A stretch of DNA of 64,000 bases from Alcanivorax sp. (GCA_022449455.1 JAKUPL010000017.1:28479-92478), one strand, 5' to 3'; positions 8,545 to 17,987 are shown, numbered from the stretch's first letter. The notes: generated by a model from the sequence alone, not told the origin. Translations and numbers: made by a program.

Positions 8545-9548
8545 TGCGCGATGTCTTCGCGATAGCGTTCAATCACCGCGTCCGGGTCCTCAATGCCCTT
8601 ATCGACGGCCACCTCCTTCCATTCGTCCAACAATGGCTTGACGCCGTCGCGCACCGACTTCACCAGCGGCTCCGGGGCGTCGATAACCCTGATGCCCGCT
8701 TTCTCCGCCTTGATCCGTGCATCGCGGTCCATGCGATCAAAAGCCTGACCAAGCTCCCGGGAGTAGGTTTCACCAGAGAGCTCCTGCACCGCTTGCTGTT
8801 GCGCCTCGTTGAGCTCCTGCCAACGACTCTTGTTCATCATGATGATGAAGGTGGAGGTGTAAAGACCGCCGGGGAAGCTGGTGGCGTGCTTGATCAGGCC
8901 CTGCAGGTTATAGGTGTACAGGGACTCGAAGGGCAACCAGACCCCGTCCATGACACCATTGGCAAGCAGCTCATAGGACTCGGTGGCGGGCTTTAGCGAG
9001 GCGTTGGCGCCGAGCGCCTGAGCCACCTGATTGACCACGCCACCGCCAACGCGGAACTTCAGGCCCTTCAGGTCAGCCACCGTACGCACCGGCTTGCGGG
9101 TGTTGAACACCACGCCGGGACCGTGGGTAAACAGCGCCAGCACCTTGACGTCGCGAAACTCCTTCATCATCGCCGGCGTGCGCGCGGCCAGGCGGTAGAA
9201 CGCCACCGAGTTGGATTCGGCGGTGTGCGTCATGAACGGCATTTCCACCAGCTTGGTGAGCGGAAAGCGGCCCGGCGTGTAGCCCAGCACCGCGATGGAA
9301 ATGTCGGCCAGGCCGTCGCGAATCGCGTTGTAATGATCGGCCGGCGCGGCCACGGCCTGAGGCAGCACGTTGAACGACAGCTCGCCCTCGGTGGCCGCGG
9401 AGACATCCCGTTGCCATTGCTCCATGACCTGATAGAGAGGGTGACTCTTTGGCAGCCATTGGGAGACGAACAGGGTTTCACTCGCCCTACTCAGGGTACC
9501 GGCCAGACAAAGCATCAAGATAAGAAGCGGTTTGATGAAGGGTTTCAT
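8541..9548 (-). CDS. TRAP transporter substrate-binding protein, DctP family (system 1)
   Basis: A 335-residue periplasmic binding protein with a clear signal peptide (MKPFIKPLLILMLCLAGTLS, cleavage probably near SRA-SE). DctP features follow: a segment around LKGLKFRVGGGVVNQVAQAL near residue 165, where the family's conserved arginine binds the ligand carboxylate, and the NGVMDGVWLPFESL region. It is first in the P-Q-M set, with a 4-base overlap into dctQ. The ligand is unknown; surrounding genes suggest an aromatic or ring-cleavage acid. Confidence 0.93.
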   Translation of the reverse strand: MKPFIKPLLILMLCLAGTLSRASETLFVSQWLPKSHPLYQVMEQWQRDVSAATEGELSFNVLPQAVAAPADHYNAIRDGLADISIAVLGYTPGRFPLTKLVEMPFMTHTAESNSVAFYRLAARTPAMMKEFRDVKVLALFTHGPGVVFNTRKPVRTVADLKGLKFRVGGGVVNQVAQALGANASLKPATESYELLANGVMDGVWLPFESLYTYNLQGLIKHATSFPGGLYTSTFIIMMNKSRWQELNEAQQQAVQELSGETYSRELGQAFDRMDRDARIKAEKAGIRVIDAPEPLVKSVRDGVKPLLDEWKEVAVDKGIEDPDAVIERYREDIAQ

Positions 9549-9597
9549 GTTGTTCTCCTAAGCATTCTTATTATCGGAAAAAGGAAAGCGCGTACGC

Positions 9598-10482
9598 CTA
9601 TTCTTCGTGCCAGGCCATCAGTGCCCGGGACTGATCACAGTCGGCGCCAAGGCTCTCCACCGCCTGACGCCAACGCGTCTGTACACAGGTGCTCACCGGC
9701 GCGTCAACGCCCAGTGCCCGGCCCAGGTCCGCGGCGATCCCCACATCCTTGGCCAGTAGCCCCAAGGCGAAGCCGGTTTGGTAGGTACCAGGCACCACTT
9801 GCTTGGCGAATACCACTTCGCTGTTGAAGCTGCGACCGGTGGAGTGATTGATCACGTCGACCAGGGTGGCGTCGTCCAGCCCGGTGGCCGTGCCGATGGC
9901 CAGCGCCTCGGCGGTGGCGGTGTAGGCGGCCGCCGCCACGTAATTATTCAGCGCCTTGCAGGCGTGCCCGGCGCCCCGCGGGCCAACCCGGAAAACCCGC
10001 TGGCCAAGTGCCTCGAACACGGGCATTACCGCCTCGATATCGTTGTCATCGCCGCCCGCCATGATCGACAGGGTGCCGGCTTGCGCGCCCGGCACGCCGC
10101 CCGACACCGGTGCATCGACGAGCCCGACGCCGGCGTGCGCCAGTTGTTCACCCAGCGCGCGGGTACCCAAAGGTTCCGAGGAACTCATGTCCACCACCCG
10201 GGTGCCCGGCGCCAGATGCCGCGCCAAGCCGCCGTCGGTGTCCAGCAGAACCTCCCGAACCAGGGCGCCGGTAGGCAACATCGTGATCACTACCCGCGCG
10301 CCATCAGCCAGATTCGCCCAACCGTCGGCCACGGCGGCGCCATGTTCCTCGGCCAGTCGGCGAGCACGTTCGCCATCCACGTCAAAAAGCTTCAAGTCGA
10401 AGCCGGCCCGCGCCAAGTTAGCCACCATCGGAGCGCCCATATTGCCCAGGCCGATAAAGGCCACCGTGATTGATTCAGTCAT
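9598..10482 (-). CDS. NAD(P)-dependent oxidoreductase, 3-hydroxyisobutyrate dehydrogenase family (copy 2)
   Basis: A 294-residue beta-hydroxyacid dehydrogenase with the N-terminal Rossmann motif FIGLGNMGAPMVANLARAGF, the substrate signature VDAPVSGGVPGAQAGTLSIM near residue 120 and the catalytic-lysine region GHACKALNNYVAAAA near 170. It overlaps the carboxymuconolactone-decarboxylase-like gene by 8 bases. Copies 1 and 2 are clearly related but diverged, so they probably act on different intermediates rather than being a recent duplication. Specific substrate unknown. Confidence 0.9.
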   Translation of the reverse strand: MTESITVAFIGLGNMGAPMVANLARAGFDLKLFDVDGERARRLAEEHGAAVADGWANLADGARVVITMLPTGALVREVLLDTDGGLARHLAPGTRVVDMSSSEPLGTRALGEQLAHAGVGLVDAPVSGGVPGAQAGTLSIMAGGDDNDIEAVMPVFEALGQRVFRVGPRGAGHACKALNNYVAAAAYTATAEALAIGTATGLDDATLVDVINHSTGRSFNSEVVFAKQVVPGTYQTGFALGLLAKDVGIAADLGRALGVDAPVSTCVQTRWRQAVESLGADCDQSRALMAWHEE

Positions 10483-10876
10483 GGCCCGGCTCCTCCATCT
10501 CCACGCCCAGCTCGGCCAGCACCGCTTCGCTGACGTAGGCGGCTTCCGCCGCCGGCGGCAGGCCGCAATATATCGCCGCGTGGCGAATCAACTCGCGAAT
10601 TTCCATGGCGTCGGCGCCATTGGCGACCGCGCCCTTAAGATGAATTTTCAATTCATGGCTGCGCCCCATGGCGATCAGAATCGCCACCGTCAGTAAACTG
10701 CGCGTTTTCAGATCCAGGCCCGGCCGGCTCCAGGTACCACCGAAGCACTGCTCGGTGACCAGGTCCTGAATCGGCCGTGTGATCATGCCCGCCGCCTGAA
10801 TCTGCTCATCGGTCACCGAGCGGCCGAACATCCGATAGCGGACCGCCAGCCCGGCGTCATACTCATCTTTGGACAT
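10475..10876 (-). CDS. Carboxymuconolactone decarboxylase family protein
   Basis: A 133-residue all-helical protein of the CMD/AhpD family, the usual length of 4-carboxymuconolactone decarboxylases. It contains LDLKTRSLLTVAILIAMGR, then HLKGAVANGADAMEIRELI and a final HAAIYCGLPPAAEA, in the order of PcaC-like enzymes. The AhpD redox pair CxxC is absent, favouring a decarboxylase-like or unassigned enzymatic role over peroxidase reduction. The ATG at 10876 is chosen because GGAGG lies 9 bases upstream; an ATG at 10885 would touch it. No other pca genes are near, so classical protocatechuate ortho-cleavage is not implied. Confidence 0.85.
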   Translation of the reverse strand: MSKDEYDAGLAVRYRMFGRSVTDEQIQAAGMITRPIQDLVTEQCFGGTWSRPGLDLKTRSLLTVAILIAMGRSHELKIHLKGAVANGADAMEIRELIRHAAIYCGLPPAAEAAYVSEAVLAELGVEMEEPGHD

Positions 10877-10898
10877 TGATTGCATCCTCCAAATCGGC

Positions 10899-12377
10899 TC
10901 AAAAGCCCATGCATACGCTTTTCAGTTCGGTGTAGGCCTCAATGGCGGCTTCGCCGTGTTCGCGCCCTATCCCCGAGCTCTTGACACCGCCGAACGGCAT
11001 AGCCGGATCCACCAGATTGTGGGCATTGACCCATACGGTGCCGGCGCGAAAGCCTTCCACGGCTCGCTGCGCGTAATCCAGGCGCCGCGTCCAGATGCTC
11101 GCGCCCAGTCCGTACATCGAATCGTTGGCCTGGTCGATGGCCTGGTCGAGGTCCTCGAACGGCATGGCCACCACCACCGGGCCGAATACCTCCTTTTCCA
11201 CCAGGGTCAACGGCTTGTTGTGCGGGTTGGCCACAACCGTCGGGCGCACATAGTAGCCTTTCCCGTCATAACGCTCCCCGCCGGCCAGTACCTCGCCGCC
11301 TTCCTCGCGGCCTGTGTCGATCAGTTCGCGGACCCGGTCACGGTGGCCCGCGGACACCATCGGACCCATATCGGCGCTGTCGTCCAGGCCCGCGCCCAGC
11401 GACAGGCCCTCGGCGAGCGCCGCCAGGCCCTCCACCACTGGCTGGTACAGAGAACGGGCTACATACAGCCGGGAACCGGCCGTGCACACCTGTCCATGGT
11501 TAAAGAAAATCGCGCCGGCGGCGGCCTCCACGGCGGCGTTCACGTCCATATCGTCCATGATCACCACCGGGCTTTTACCACCGAGCTCCAACGCCACGCG
11601 GCGAATGTCCCGCCCGCATTGCGCTCCGATTTCCCGACCTACCTCGGTGGAACCGGTAAAGGTGATCTTATCCACGTCGGGATGCCGGACCAGAGCCGCG
11701 CCGGTGGCGCCGTCCCCGGTGACCACATTCAGCACGCCGTCGGGAATTCCCGCCTCGCGGGCAAGGTGAGCGAGCCGCAAGGCGGTCAGTGGTGTCTCCT
11801 CCGCCGGCTTAAGCACTACCGTGCAGCCGCAGGCCAATGCCGGTGCGATTTTCCAGATCGCCATGGCGAGCGGAAAATTCCAGGGTACGATGGCGCCAAC
11901 CACGCCCACCGGCTCGCGGAGAGTCGTCCCCCGGAACCGCATGCCCGCCGGAGCAGGCACCGACAGGTCGAAGGTACTGCCCTGGATGCGCGTGGCCCAA
12001 CCGGCCATGTACCGCAGCCATTGCACGCCACCACCCACCTCAATGGCCCGGGACCACTTCAGCAACTTGCCCTGGTTGAGGGATTCCAGCGCCGCCAGGC
12101 GCTCGCCATCGGCCTCCACCAGATCCGCCAGGCGATGGAGCAGACGTTCCCGCTGATAGGGCGTCAGATCCCGCCAGTCCGCCTTTCCCAGGGCAGCACG
12201 AGCGGCCCGCACGGCCCGCTCCACATCCTCCGGTCCACCCCGGCTGACATTCGCGATGGGTTCACCGGTGGCCGGGTTGAACACCGCGAAGCGCTGGTCT
12301 CCTGCGGCGCGGCACCAAGTGCCATCGATCCACATGTCTTCATGGAGAGGGCCGGGATCCGGTTGTTTAGTCGACAT
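10899..12377 (-). CDS. Aldehyde dehydrogenase family protein
   Basis: A 492-residue NAD(P)+-dependent aldehyde dehydrogenase. It has the WNFPL region near residue 155, the [10 protein letters not shown] cofactor loop near 235, the glutamate motif [13 protein letters not shown] and the catalytic cysteine in [13 protein letters not shown] near 290. The start at 12377 has AAAGGA upstream and gives the family length; the open frame continues 37 codons further without support. It heads the set ALDH, CMD-like, HIBADH-like, TRAP system 1. The aldehyde is not identifiable; formaldehyde or an aromatic side-chain aldehyde are options given the nearby oxygenases. Confidence 0.92.
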   Translation of the reverse strand: MSTKQPDPGPLHEDMWIDGTWCRAAGDQRFAVFNPATGEPIANVSRGGPEDVERAVRAARAALGKADWRDLTPYQRERLLHRLADLVEADGERLAALESLNQGKLLKWSRAIEVGGGVQWLRYMAGWATRIQGSTFDLSVPAPAGMRFRGTTLREPVGVVGAIVPWNFPLAMAIWKIAPALACGCTVVLKPAEETPLTALRLAHLAREAGIPDGVLNVVTGDGATGAALVRHPDVDKITFTGSTEVGREIGAQCGRDIRRVALELGGKSPVVIMDDMDVNAAVEAAAGAIFFNHGQVCTAGSRLYVARSLYQPVVEGLAALAEGLSLGAGLDDSADMGPMVSAGHRDRVRELIDTGREEGGEVLAGGERYDGKGYYVRPTVVANPHNKPLTLVEKEVFGPVVVAMPFEDLDQAIDQANDSMYGLGASIWTRRLDYAQRAVEGFRAGTVWVNAHNLVDPAMPFGGVKSSGIGREHGEAAIEAYTELKSVCMGF

Positions 12378-12527
12378 CTCATCATCCTTTTTCTGTTGCG
12401 TTCTGCCCGGCAGGGGGAGCTCCATCAAGCCTAGCAGCAGCTGGTGGCCGCCGAATTGAGGATTCGTGCAATCTGATTGCCAATCCATGCAACCGGTGCG
12501 GCGCGCCGCTGGCCGGGCGATCGACGT

Positions 12528-12566
12528 AAAAAAAGCGGGGCCGGGACCGGGCCACCCGCACCCCGC
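12528..12566 (-). terminator. Rho-independent terminator of the porin gene
   Basis: On the minus strand a GC-rich stem closed by GCGGGG/CCCCGC with internal pairing is followed by seven T residues. It lies 6 bases beyond the porin stop. It separates the porin transcript from the downstream ALDH operon. Confidence 0.75.
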
Positions 12567-12572
12567 CTCGGG

Positions 12573-13718
12573 TTAAAAGGAGTATTGGGCCGCCAGCATC
12601 AGGCGATTCGCGGTGGCGTCGTCGCCATCGACCTTTTCGATGGAGACCACGCCCAATTCGGCGCCGAACATTATCCGCGGCACTGGCGTCCAAAGTACGT
12701 TGATGAAGGTGGTGGAGCGATACTCGTCCATGTCCGCCACGGTGGCGGTGCCAAGATCGTCCCGAGCATCGTCGTAGTCCACCTTGGCGAAACCATGGCT
12801 CGCGTTGAATGCCACCTCCGGCGTCAACTGATGGCTCAGGCCAACGGCGCCCCCGTAACCGGCGATACTGTTCACGTCACCCAGCCCATCCAGGTACGCG
12901 CCGGGGGCGCCGGAGCGATACAGATAGGCACCGAGGCCATCACCGTAGTTGACACCGCCCTGGATGGAGGTGCGGTCGGTAATCGTCACACGCCAGGCAC
13001 CGGCCAGACCGTAGGCGAAAGTGGAGTCGGAGTTAGTGCCATCGTCCACGGTGAGGCGGCGCAATACCAGACTGCCACCGTACTGGAACCGTGACGACGT
13101 GTTCTCGTAGCGGGCGGTCAGGTCGGGCATGGTATCGGTGTTGTTCTGGTCCAAAAGCAACCGTCCGCCGGAACCAGCGCCATGGACGTCGCTGGTGGGA
13201 TCTTCCACCGCCAGGGAGAGGCCGCCGCGGGTATAACGCACCTGAGCCTGGCGGGCCTCGTTCACATGACCCGGATAACCGACCAGGCTGGGAAAATCCA
13301 GGGTCGGTGTACGCCCCAGAAACAGCGAGGAATTGGCCCAGGTCTGGCCCGCCAGGATACCATTCCAGCTGCCATAGGCATGACGCAGGCGGAAGTTTCC
13401 GGACGCCAGAAAATCACCCTCGATAAAGGTCTTCAAGGTACCGCGCTGCATGGGTGTCGCGGTGGAAAAGCCGATCCGGCTTTGCGCTGCGCTCATATCC
13501 CAATCCGGGCCGGTGCCGTCACCTTCGGTATCCAGATCAAAGCCTACCGCGTTGGCGTCTCCCAGGTCCTGATCAATATCATAAGTCATATTCATGCGTG
13601 CGTAGCCGCTGACACCCACTTCGGTATCCTGCACTTTGAAGGTAACTGCTGTTGCGTTACCGGCAATGATGGCAATGGCGCCACCAAGAACAAAACAGCC
13701 CACTCTTAATATATTCAT
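12573..13718 (-). CDS. Outer-membrane porin, DcaP-like family
   Basis: A 381-residue outer-membrane protein. An N-terminal signal peptide (VGCFVLGGAIAIIAGNATAV) is followed by beta-strand-rich sequence. The segment VSGYARMNMTYDIDQDLGD and SRIGFSTATP near residue 80 match DcaP-type porins, and the chain ends in phenylalanine after QYS, as needed for BAM insertion. DcaP porins carry dicarboxylates and aromatic acids. The ATG at 13718 has AGAAGGA upstream; the frame extends 25 codons further without support. It is a monocistron flanked by terminators on both sides, and its promoter region carries the inverted repeat shared with the hpa operon. Confidence 0.85.
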   Translation of the reverse strand: MNILRVGCFVLGGAIAIIAGNATAVTFKVQDTEVGVSGYARMNMTYDIDQDLGDANAVGFDLDTEGDGTGPDWDMSAAQSRIGFSTATPMQRGTLKTFIEGDFLASGNFRLRHAYGSWNGILAGQTWANSSLFLGRTPTLDFPSLVGYPGHVNEARQAQVRYTRGGLSLAVEDPTSDVHGAGSGGRLLLDQNNTDTMPDLTARYENTSSRFQYGGSLVLRRLTVDDGTNSDSTFAYGLAGAWRVTITDRTSIQGGVNYGDGLGAYLYRSGAPGAYLDGLGDVNSIAGYGGAVGLSHQLTPEVAFNASHGFAKVDYDDARDDLGTATVADMDEYRSTTFINVLWTPVPRIMFGAELGVVSIEKVDGDDATANRLMLAAQYSF

Positions 13719-13739
13719 TATGTTATTCCTTCTTAGTTT

Positions 13740-13755
13740 TATTAACATGTTAATG
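13740..13755. promoter_or_regulatory. Inverted repeat, candidate HpaR-type operator upstream of the porin
   Basis: TATTAACATGTTAATG, with a perfect 14-bp palindrome ATTAACATGTTAAT inside. It lies 22-37 bases upstream of the porin ATG in AT-rich DNA that could hold the promoter. The same CATTAA-N4-TTAATG pattern recurs at 19120-19135 and 22205-22220. Confidence 0.6.
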
Positions 13756-13765
13756 TTATGAATAT

Positions 13766-13795
13766 TAAAAAATGCCGTTTTATGCAACGGCATTT
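13766..13795 (-). terminator. Rho-independent terminator after the Rieske oxygenase gene
   Basis: A perfect 10-bp stem AAATGCCGTT / AACGGCATTT (13770-13779 with 13786-13795) with a 6-base loop. On the minus strand it runs into a T tract (A residues 13767-13772 on the plus strand). It lies 24 bases past the Rieske stop codon. Confidence 0.85.
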
Positions 13796-13819
13796 ACTGA
13801 AAGAGAAAGGAGAATAAAG

Positions 13820-14929
13820 CTATGCCTTCACCCCGAACGCGGGCCCCGCATCCTGCTCGGCACGCTTCTTGAGATAAGTACGTGTTGCAATGGCGGGAGC
13901 ATCGCTGGCCACCGATATCTCGAAGGTGTTGTCATCACGCTCCTTAAGTACATCCTCCAATTTGCCAAGACCCACCACATCTTCTTCAAAGGCGGCGAAC
14001 AGTTGCTCATGCATAAACTTCGTGATGTTTTCATCTTCGGTGGCGAAATCCCGACCATGCACCAGGAAATAGTGCATGGTATGCGCGGTTTCCGGGGTAA
14101 GAATATGCGCCGTGCAGATACGGTACTCCGGCCGCTCGCCATCAGGCAGAGCGGAATCATAAAAGGTGCCACTCACCCGATGCAGTGCTGGTGATACGAA
14201 TTCCGAAGTGATCAGCCTGGCGGCGCTATCCAGACCATCCAGTCCCGTACTTTTACCCCATACGGGCGACAATCGGGTCGGCACCACTCTACGGTGCAGT
14301 TTGTAATTACCCTCGGTAAGGTCCATGTCGTAAGGCGCGCCCGCATAGTCCGGTGTACCTATGGTGTCCGCGTGCAGATAGGAAAGATGAGTCAGATCCA
14401 TCAGGTTTTCATGCATGCTTACGTAGTTGCCACGGTGGTATAGATAACCGGTGGAGTATTCCCAGTCGCCACTGTCGAACCATTCCTGATGCGGGATACG
14501 ACTCTCATCCAGCCGATCCGGGTCGCCCATCCAGATCCAGACCAAGGGGCCGCGTTCCACCAATCGATAAGCATGCACACCGATGCCTTTTGGACAGGCA
14601 TTTTGCGAGGGCACCTCGACCAGATCCCCCTCGGCGTTATAACGAAAACCGTGATACCCACATACGATGGTGTCGCCTTCCAGGCTACTCTCGGAGAGCG
14701 GAAAGGAGCGGTGCGGGCAGCGATCCTCCAACGCCACCGGGTGACCCGCTTCCGTGCGATAAAGCACCACCCTTCGGCCCAGAATACGGCGCGCCAGTAA
14801 TGCTCGTCCCAACTCTTCGCCGAAGGCGGCCACATACCATTCGTTGTAGATGAACGGCGTACTATTATCCGCCATCGCCGTGGCGGCTCTTCTCGAACTG
14901 GCAATAATGTTCCGTACCGGTCGAGTCAT
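13820..14929 (-). CDS. Rieske non-heme iron oxygenase alpha subunit, VanA-like
   Basis: A 369-residue terminal oxygenase. The Rieske [2Fe-2S] ligands are C71, H73, C90 and H93 (CPHR and CGYHG). The mononuclear iron site fits E174-x3-D178-x2-H181-x4-H186. Length and lack of a beta subunit point to the VanA/DdmC/TsaM group of demethylases and hydroxylases. The start at 14929 is backed by AAGGAGG 7 bases before it. It pairs with the VanB-type reductase 29 bases upstream. Given the adjacent homoprotocatechuate operon, O-demethylation of homovanillate or a related phenylacetate is an attractive but unproven role; the substrate is not readable from sequence. Confidence 0.92.
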   Translation of the reverse strand: MTRPVRNIIASSRRAATAMADNSTPFIYNEWYVAAFGEELGRALLARRILGRRVVLYRTEAGHPVALEDRCPHRSFPLSESSLEGDTIVCGYHGFRYNAEGDLVEVPSQNACPKGIGVHAYRLVERGPLVWIWMGDPDRLDESRIPHQEWFDSGDWEYSTGYLYHRGNYVSMHENLMDLTHLSYLHADTIGTPDYAGAPYDMDLTEGNYKLHRRVVPTRLSPVWGKSTGLDGLDSAARLITSEFVSPALHRVSGTFYDSALPDGERPEYRICTAHILTPETAHTMHYFLVHGRDFATEDENITKFMHEQLFAAFEEDVVGLGKLEDVLKERDDNTFEISVASDAPAIATRTYLKKRAEQDAGPAFGVKA

Positions 14930-14958
14930 GGCGTTACCTCCTTTTACTTTGTTCTTTT

Positions 14959-15957
14959 CTAAATCTTAAGGTCGAGCGTGTCGGTATTTGATCTTGATAC
15001 ACACACCAGTATGGTTTTTCCGCTTCCCCTCTCCTCATCATCAAGGATGAAATCGCGATGGTCGGGCTCCCCGCCACACACCTCCACTTCACAGGTCCGG
15101 CAGATCCCCGCGCGGCATGCGTAGGGCATATCAATGCCTTGTTGTTCAAGTGCCTCCAGAATGCTTAAATCCGGCGGCACATGGATCGTCATATCACGCT
15201 CCATCAGCCTCACGTCAAAGCCACTGGCGTCGCCCTGGGGCTCATCCCGTCCGGCTTGCGCCGCCGGCGCTTCAAACCATTCAAAGTGCACCCTGTCGAT
15301 GTCGAGCGCTTCGGCATGATCACGCACCGCGCGCATCATGGGGTCAGGCCCACAGCAGTAGAGATGATGCCCATCGGGCAGCTGCTTGATAAAAGCATTC
15401 ACGTCCGGCAACCGTCCCTCCTGCTCATCTTGAAAATGGAACTGAACGCGATCTCCGCCCATCTCAGCGAGCGTTTCATAGAATGCCGCTCGTTGACGGT
15501 TTCGGCAGGCATACAGAAGCCGCCAATGCTTACCTTGACGCTCACACCAACGGACCATTGACAGAATGGGGGTCACGCCAATGCCACCGGCGACGAACAA
15601 GTAGCCCGGCGCGTCTTCGTCCAATGGAAAGTTATTACGCGGGCCATGCGCGGTGATCACGTCGCCCTGTCGCACCCGGGAGTGAATGAATGAGGAACCC
15701 CCTCGGCTTCGCGGCGCCAGGTGGACCGCCACTACGTAACGGTCTCTCTCGGTACTGCAATTGAGTAACGAGTAATGCCGTAGCAGGCCATCCTCCAGTA
15801 CCAATTCCAGGTGAGCACCCGGCGAGAAAACCGGCAAGGAGTGCCCCTCCGGATCTCGCAACTCAAGCAACGCGATGTCCTTGGCCTCCGCGGCGAACCG
15901 AGACACCGTTAAATGAAAAGGGCGATCCTGCACTGACATGAAAACAGCCTTGCTCAT
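14959..15957 (-). CDS. PDR/VanB-family oxidoreductase, partner of the Rieske oxygenase
   Basis: A roughly 332-residue phthalate-dioxygenase-reductase-type protein. In order it has a flavin-binding domain (RHYSLLN near residue 60), an NAD(H)-binding domain (GGIGVTPILSMVRW near 125, CCGPDPMM near 205) and a C-terminal plant-type [2Fe-2S] ferredoxin domain with CRAGICRTCEVEVC and a last cysteine near LVCVSR. It passes electrons from NADH to the Rieske oxygenase encoded just downstream. The ATG at 15957 is used; an in-frame ATG at 15939 (MSVQDRPFHL) has an equally plausible AAGG upstream. Confidence 0.92.
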   Translation of the reverse strand: MSKAVFMSVQDRPFHLTVSRFAAEAKDIALLELRDPEGHSLPVFSPGAHLELVLEDGLLRHYSLLNCSTERDRYVVAVHLAPRSRGGSSFIHSRVRQGDVITAHGPRNNFPLDEDAPGYLFVAGGIGVTPILSMVRWCERQGKHWRLLYACRNRQRAAFYETLAEMGGDRVQFHFQDEQEGRLPDVNAFIKQLPDGHHLYCCGPDPMMRAVRDHAEALDIDRVHFEWFEAPAAQAGRDEPQGDASGFDVRLMERDMTIHVPPDLSILEALEQQGIDMPYACRAGICRTCEVEVCGGEPDHRDFILDDEERGSGKTILVCVSRSNTDTLDLKI

Positions 15958-16165
15958 CAAGTTGTTATAGGTAGCGGCCGTCTATGGCGACCGTTCAACT
16001 CACTCAACCGTAGCAAGGAAGGCTTCCAATCCTCGTCCCCCAAAGGGTGGACAACGCAGCGCGGAAGTATGCACCGATAACCCGCACGCACGGGCGCGCT
16101 CGCGGCACCGCCCAAGACAGTGCCGCGACCGAGTAGTAGCGGAGAGAAGCGGAGAAAGGCGGGAC

Positions 16166-17491
16166 TCAGATCACGGACAGCAACATCAACGACAACGCCG
16201 GCACCGTCACCAGTAAGGCAATGCGCACCAGGTCGGCGCCCAGAAACGGTACGATGCCCCTGCTCACCGTCGCCAGGGAGGTACGCTCACTGAATTTCTG
16301 CACGATGAACAGATTCATACCCATGGGCGGGGTAATCAGACCGATCTCCACCACCATCAGGGCGATGATGCCGAACCAGATGGAAATCTGTGTCTGAGTA
16401 AGGTCGAAGAACGGCAGGCCCACCACGATGGGATAGAAAATCGGCACGGTGAGCAGGATCATGGACAGGGAATCCATCACGCAGCCCAGCAGCAGGTAGA
16501 TCACCAGGATCGACAACAACACCGCGAACGGCGCCATGCCGCTGGCCTGTACCCAGTTCGCCAACTCCACCGGCATGCGGCTGAGCGCCAGGCCGCTGTT
16601 GAGCAGGTCGGCGCCGATCACGACCAGGTAAATCATGGCCGACGCCTCGGCGGTGCCGATCAGGCTCTTGACCAGCCCTTCGCCACGCATGCCGCCCCGT
16701 ATCACGGCGAACAGGCCGCAGGCGCCGGCGCCGATGGAAGCCGCTTCCGTGAGGTTGGCCCAGCCACCGTAGATACCGAAGATGACCACCAGGAACACCA
16801 CCAGCACCGGCGACACTTCCGCCAAGGCGCGCAGGCGCGTGCCCCACGCCGCCCTGGCCACGCGCGGCGCGTCGCGCATGGTGCGCATGGCCACCAGTCG
16901 GATCACGATCAGGTAGCCGAGCATGGCCACCAGGCCGGGGATGATCGCCGCCACGAACAGCTTGCCGATGGATTCCTGGGTGAGCACCGCGTAGACGATC
17001 AGCGGCACCGACGGCGGAATCAGAATGCCCAGGGTGCCGCCGGCGGCGATGGTGCCGGCGGCCAGCTTGTTGGGATAGTGGTGCTTCTCCAGCTCCGGCA
17101 AGGCCACCTGGCTCATGGTGGCGGCGGTGGCCAGGGACGAGCCGCAAATGGCGCCGAAGCCGGCGCAGGCGCCGGCGGCGGACATCGCCAGCCCGCCCCG
17201 CCAGTGGCCGATGAACGCCGAGGCGGCGCGGAACAGCGCCCGCGACAAGCCCCCGTGGATGGCGAACTGCCCCATCAGCACGAACAGCGGAATCACCGCC
17301 AGGTCGTAATCGGACACCCGCGCGTAGACCAGATTGTTGATGGTGAACAGCAGCGCGTTGAGGTCGCCGTGGTTGACCAGCACATAGCAAAGGACGCCGG
17401 CCAGGAACATGCCGATGCCCACGTGCACCCGCAGCGCCAGCAGGCCCATCAGCACCGCCAGCACCAACAGACCGGTTTGCATGCCGCTCAT
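16166..17491 (-). CDS. TRAP transporter large permease, DctM family (system 2)
   Basis: A 441-residue 12-helix permease with DctM hallmarks: GACAGFGAICGSSLATAATM, GGTLGILIPPSVPLIVYAV and TPPMGMNLFIVQKF. The ATG at 17491 overlaps the dctQ stop in ATGA; a further in-frame ATG lies 9 bases on. It belongs to the P-Q-M set divergent from the flavin monooxygenase, so the cargo is likely an aromatic acid that feeds the homoprotocatechuate route. About 205 bases separate it from the reductase gene downstream, with no clear terminator between, so read-through into the Rieske genes is possible. Confidence 0.95.
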   Translation of the reverse strand: MSGMQTGLLVLAVLMGLLALRVHVGIGMFLAGVLCYVLVNHGDLNALLFTINNLVYARVSDYDLAVIPLFVLMGQFAIHGGLSRALFRAASAFIGHWRGGLAMSAAGACAGFGAICGSSLATAATMSQVALPELEKHHYPNKLAAGTIAAGGTLGILIPPSVPLIVYAVLTQESIGKLFVAAIIPGLVAMLGYLIVIRLVAMRTMRDAPRVARAAWGTRLRALAEVSPVLVVFLVVIFGIYGGWANLTEAASIGAGACGLFAVIRGGMRGEGLVKSLIGTAEASAMIYLVVIGADLLNSGLALSRMPVELANWVQASGMAPFAVLLSILVIYLLLGCVMDSLSMILLTVPIFYPIVVGLPFFDLTQTQISIWFGIIALMVVEIGLITPPMGMNLFIVQKFSERTSLATVSRGIVPFLGADLVRIALLVTVPALSLMLLSVI

Positions 17492-17958
17492 GGTCTGATC
17501 TCCCGCGCCGCCCGATACAGCCCGCACACAGCGAGCAACGCCAGGCTCGGCACCATCAGCCCCTGGGGCCACCACAGCGGCACCCCCAGCATGGTGGACG
17601 TGGAACCGTAATCCTGACTGTTCTGCATCAGCAGAAAGGTGCGCCAGCCCATCAGCGCCGCCACCGCCGCCAGCAGCAAATGGCCGAGGGCCAGCAGCCC
17701 CCGGTTCAGCGGCGCCGGCAGAAAGCCCGCTATCAGGTCCACCCGAATGTGGTTGTCGGTGATCTCGCACAGCGGCAGGAACGCCGTCACCGCCACGGCG
17801 ATGGCCATCTGCAGCATCTCGATGTCACCGGGGATGGGCGCGGAAAACAGCTTGCGCCCCACCAATGACACCAGCGACATGACGATCAGCGCCAGGACGA
17901 TGGCGCCACCGGCCAGGGCGAACCCCAGCGACAACCGACGCAGAATTACGCCCGCCAT
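17488..17958 (-). CDS. TRAP transporter small permease, DctQ family (system 2)
   Basis: A 156-residue protein with four transmembrane segments and the DctQ stretch LVGRKLFSAPIPGDIEMLQM near residue 32. It couples by ATGA overlap to the large permease and follows the binding-protein gene after 29 bases. It is the small membrane subunit of the second TRAP system. Confidence 0.92.
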   Translation of the reverse strand: MAGVILRRLSLGFALAGGAIVLALIVMSLVSLVGRKLFSAPIPGDIEMLQMAIAVAVTAFLPLCEITDNHIRVDLIAGFLPAPLNRGLLALGHLLLAAVAALMGWRTFLLMQNSQDYGSTSTMLGVPLWWPQGLMVPSLALLAVCGLYRAAREIRP

Positions 17959-17987
17959 TGCTCACTCCGTTCGCAGCGAGGCGCGCT

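Noticed and set aside
6752..8572. A 606-codon frame suggesting a fused DctQ-DctM protein
   Set aside because: The first 176 codons are the out-of-frame shadow of the separate dctQ gene; an ATGA overlap gives a normal DctM start at 8044. The same applies to 16166-17770 and 47111-48784.
10475..10876. Reading the CMD-like gene as proof of a protocatechuate ortho-cleavage (pca) pathway
   Set aside because: No pcaGH, pcaB, pcaD or pcaIJ genes are present in the window; the family is broad.
16101..16127. Stem-loop CGCGGCAC / GTGCCGCG after the TRAP system 2 permease gene
   Set aside because: A perfect 8-bp stem but no T tract on either strand, so I do not call it a terminator.
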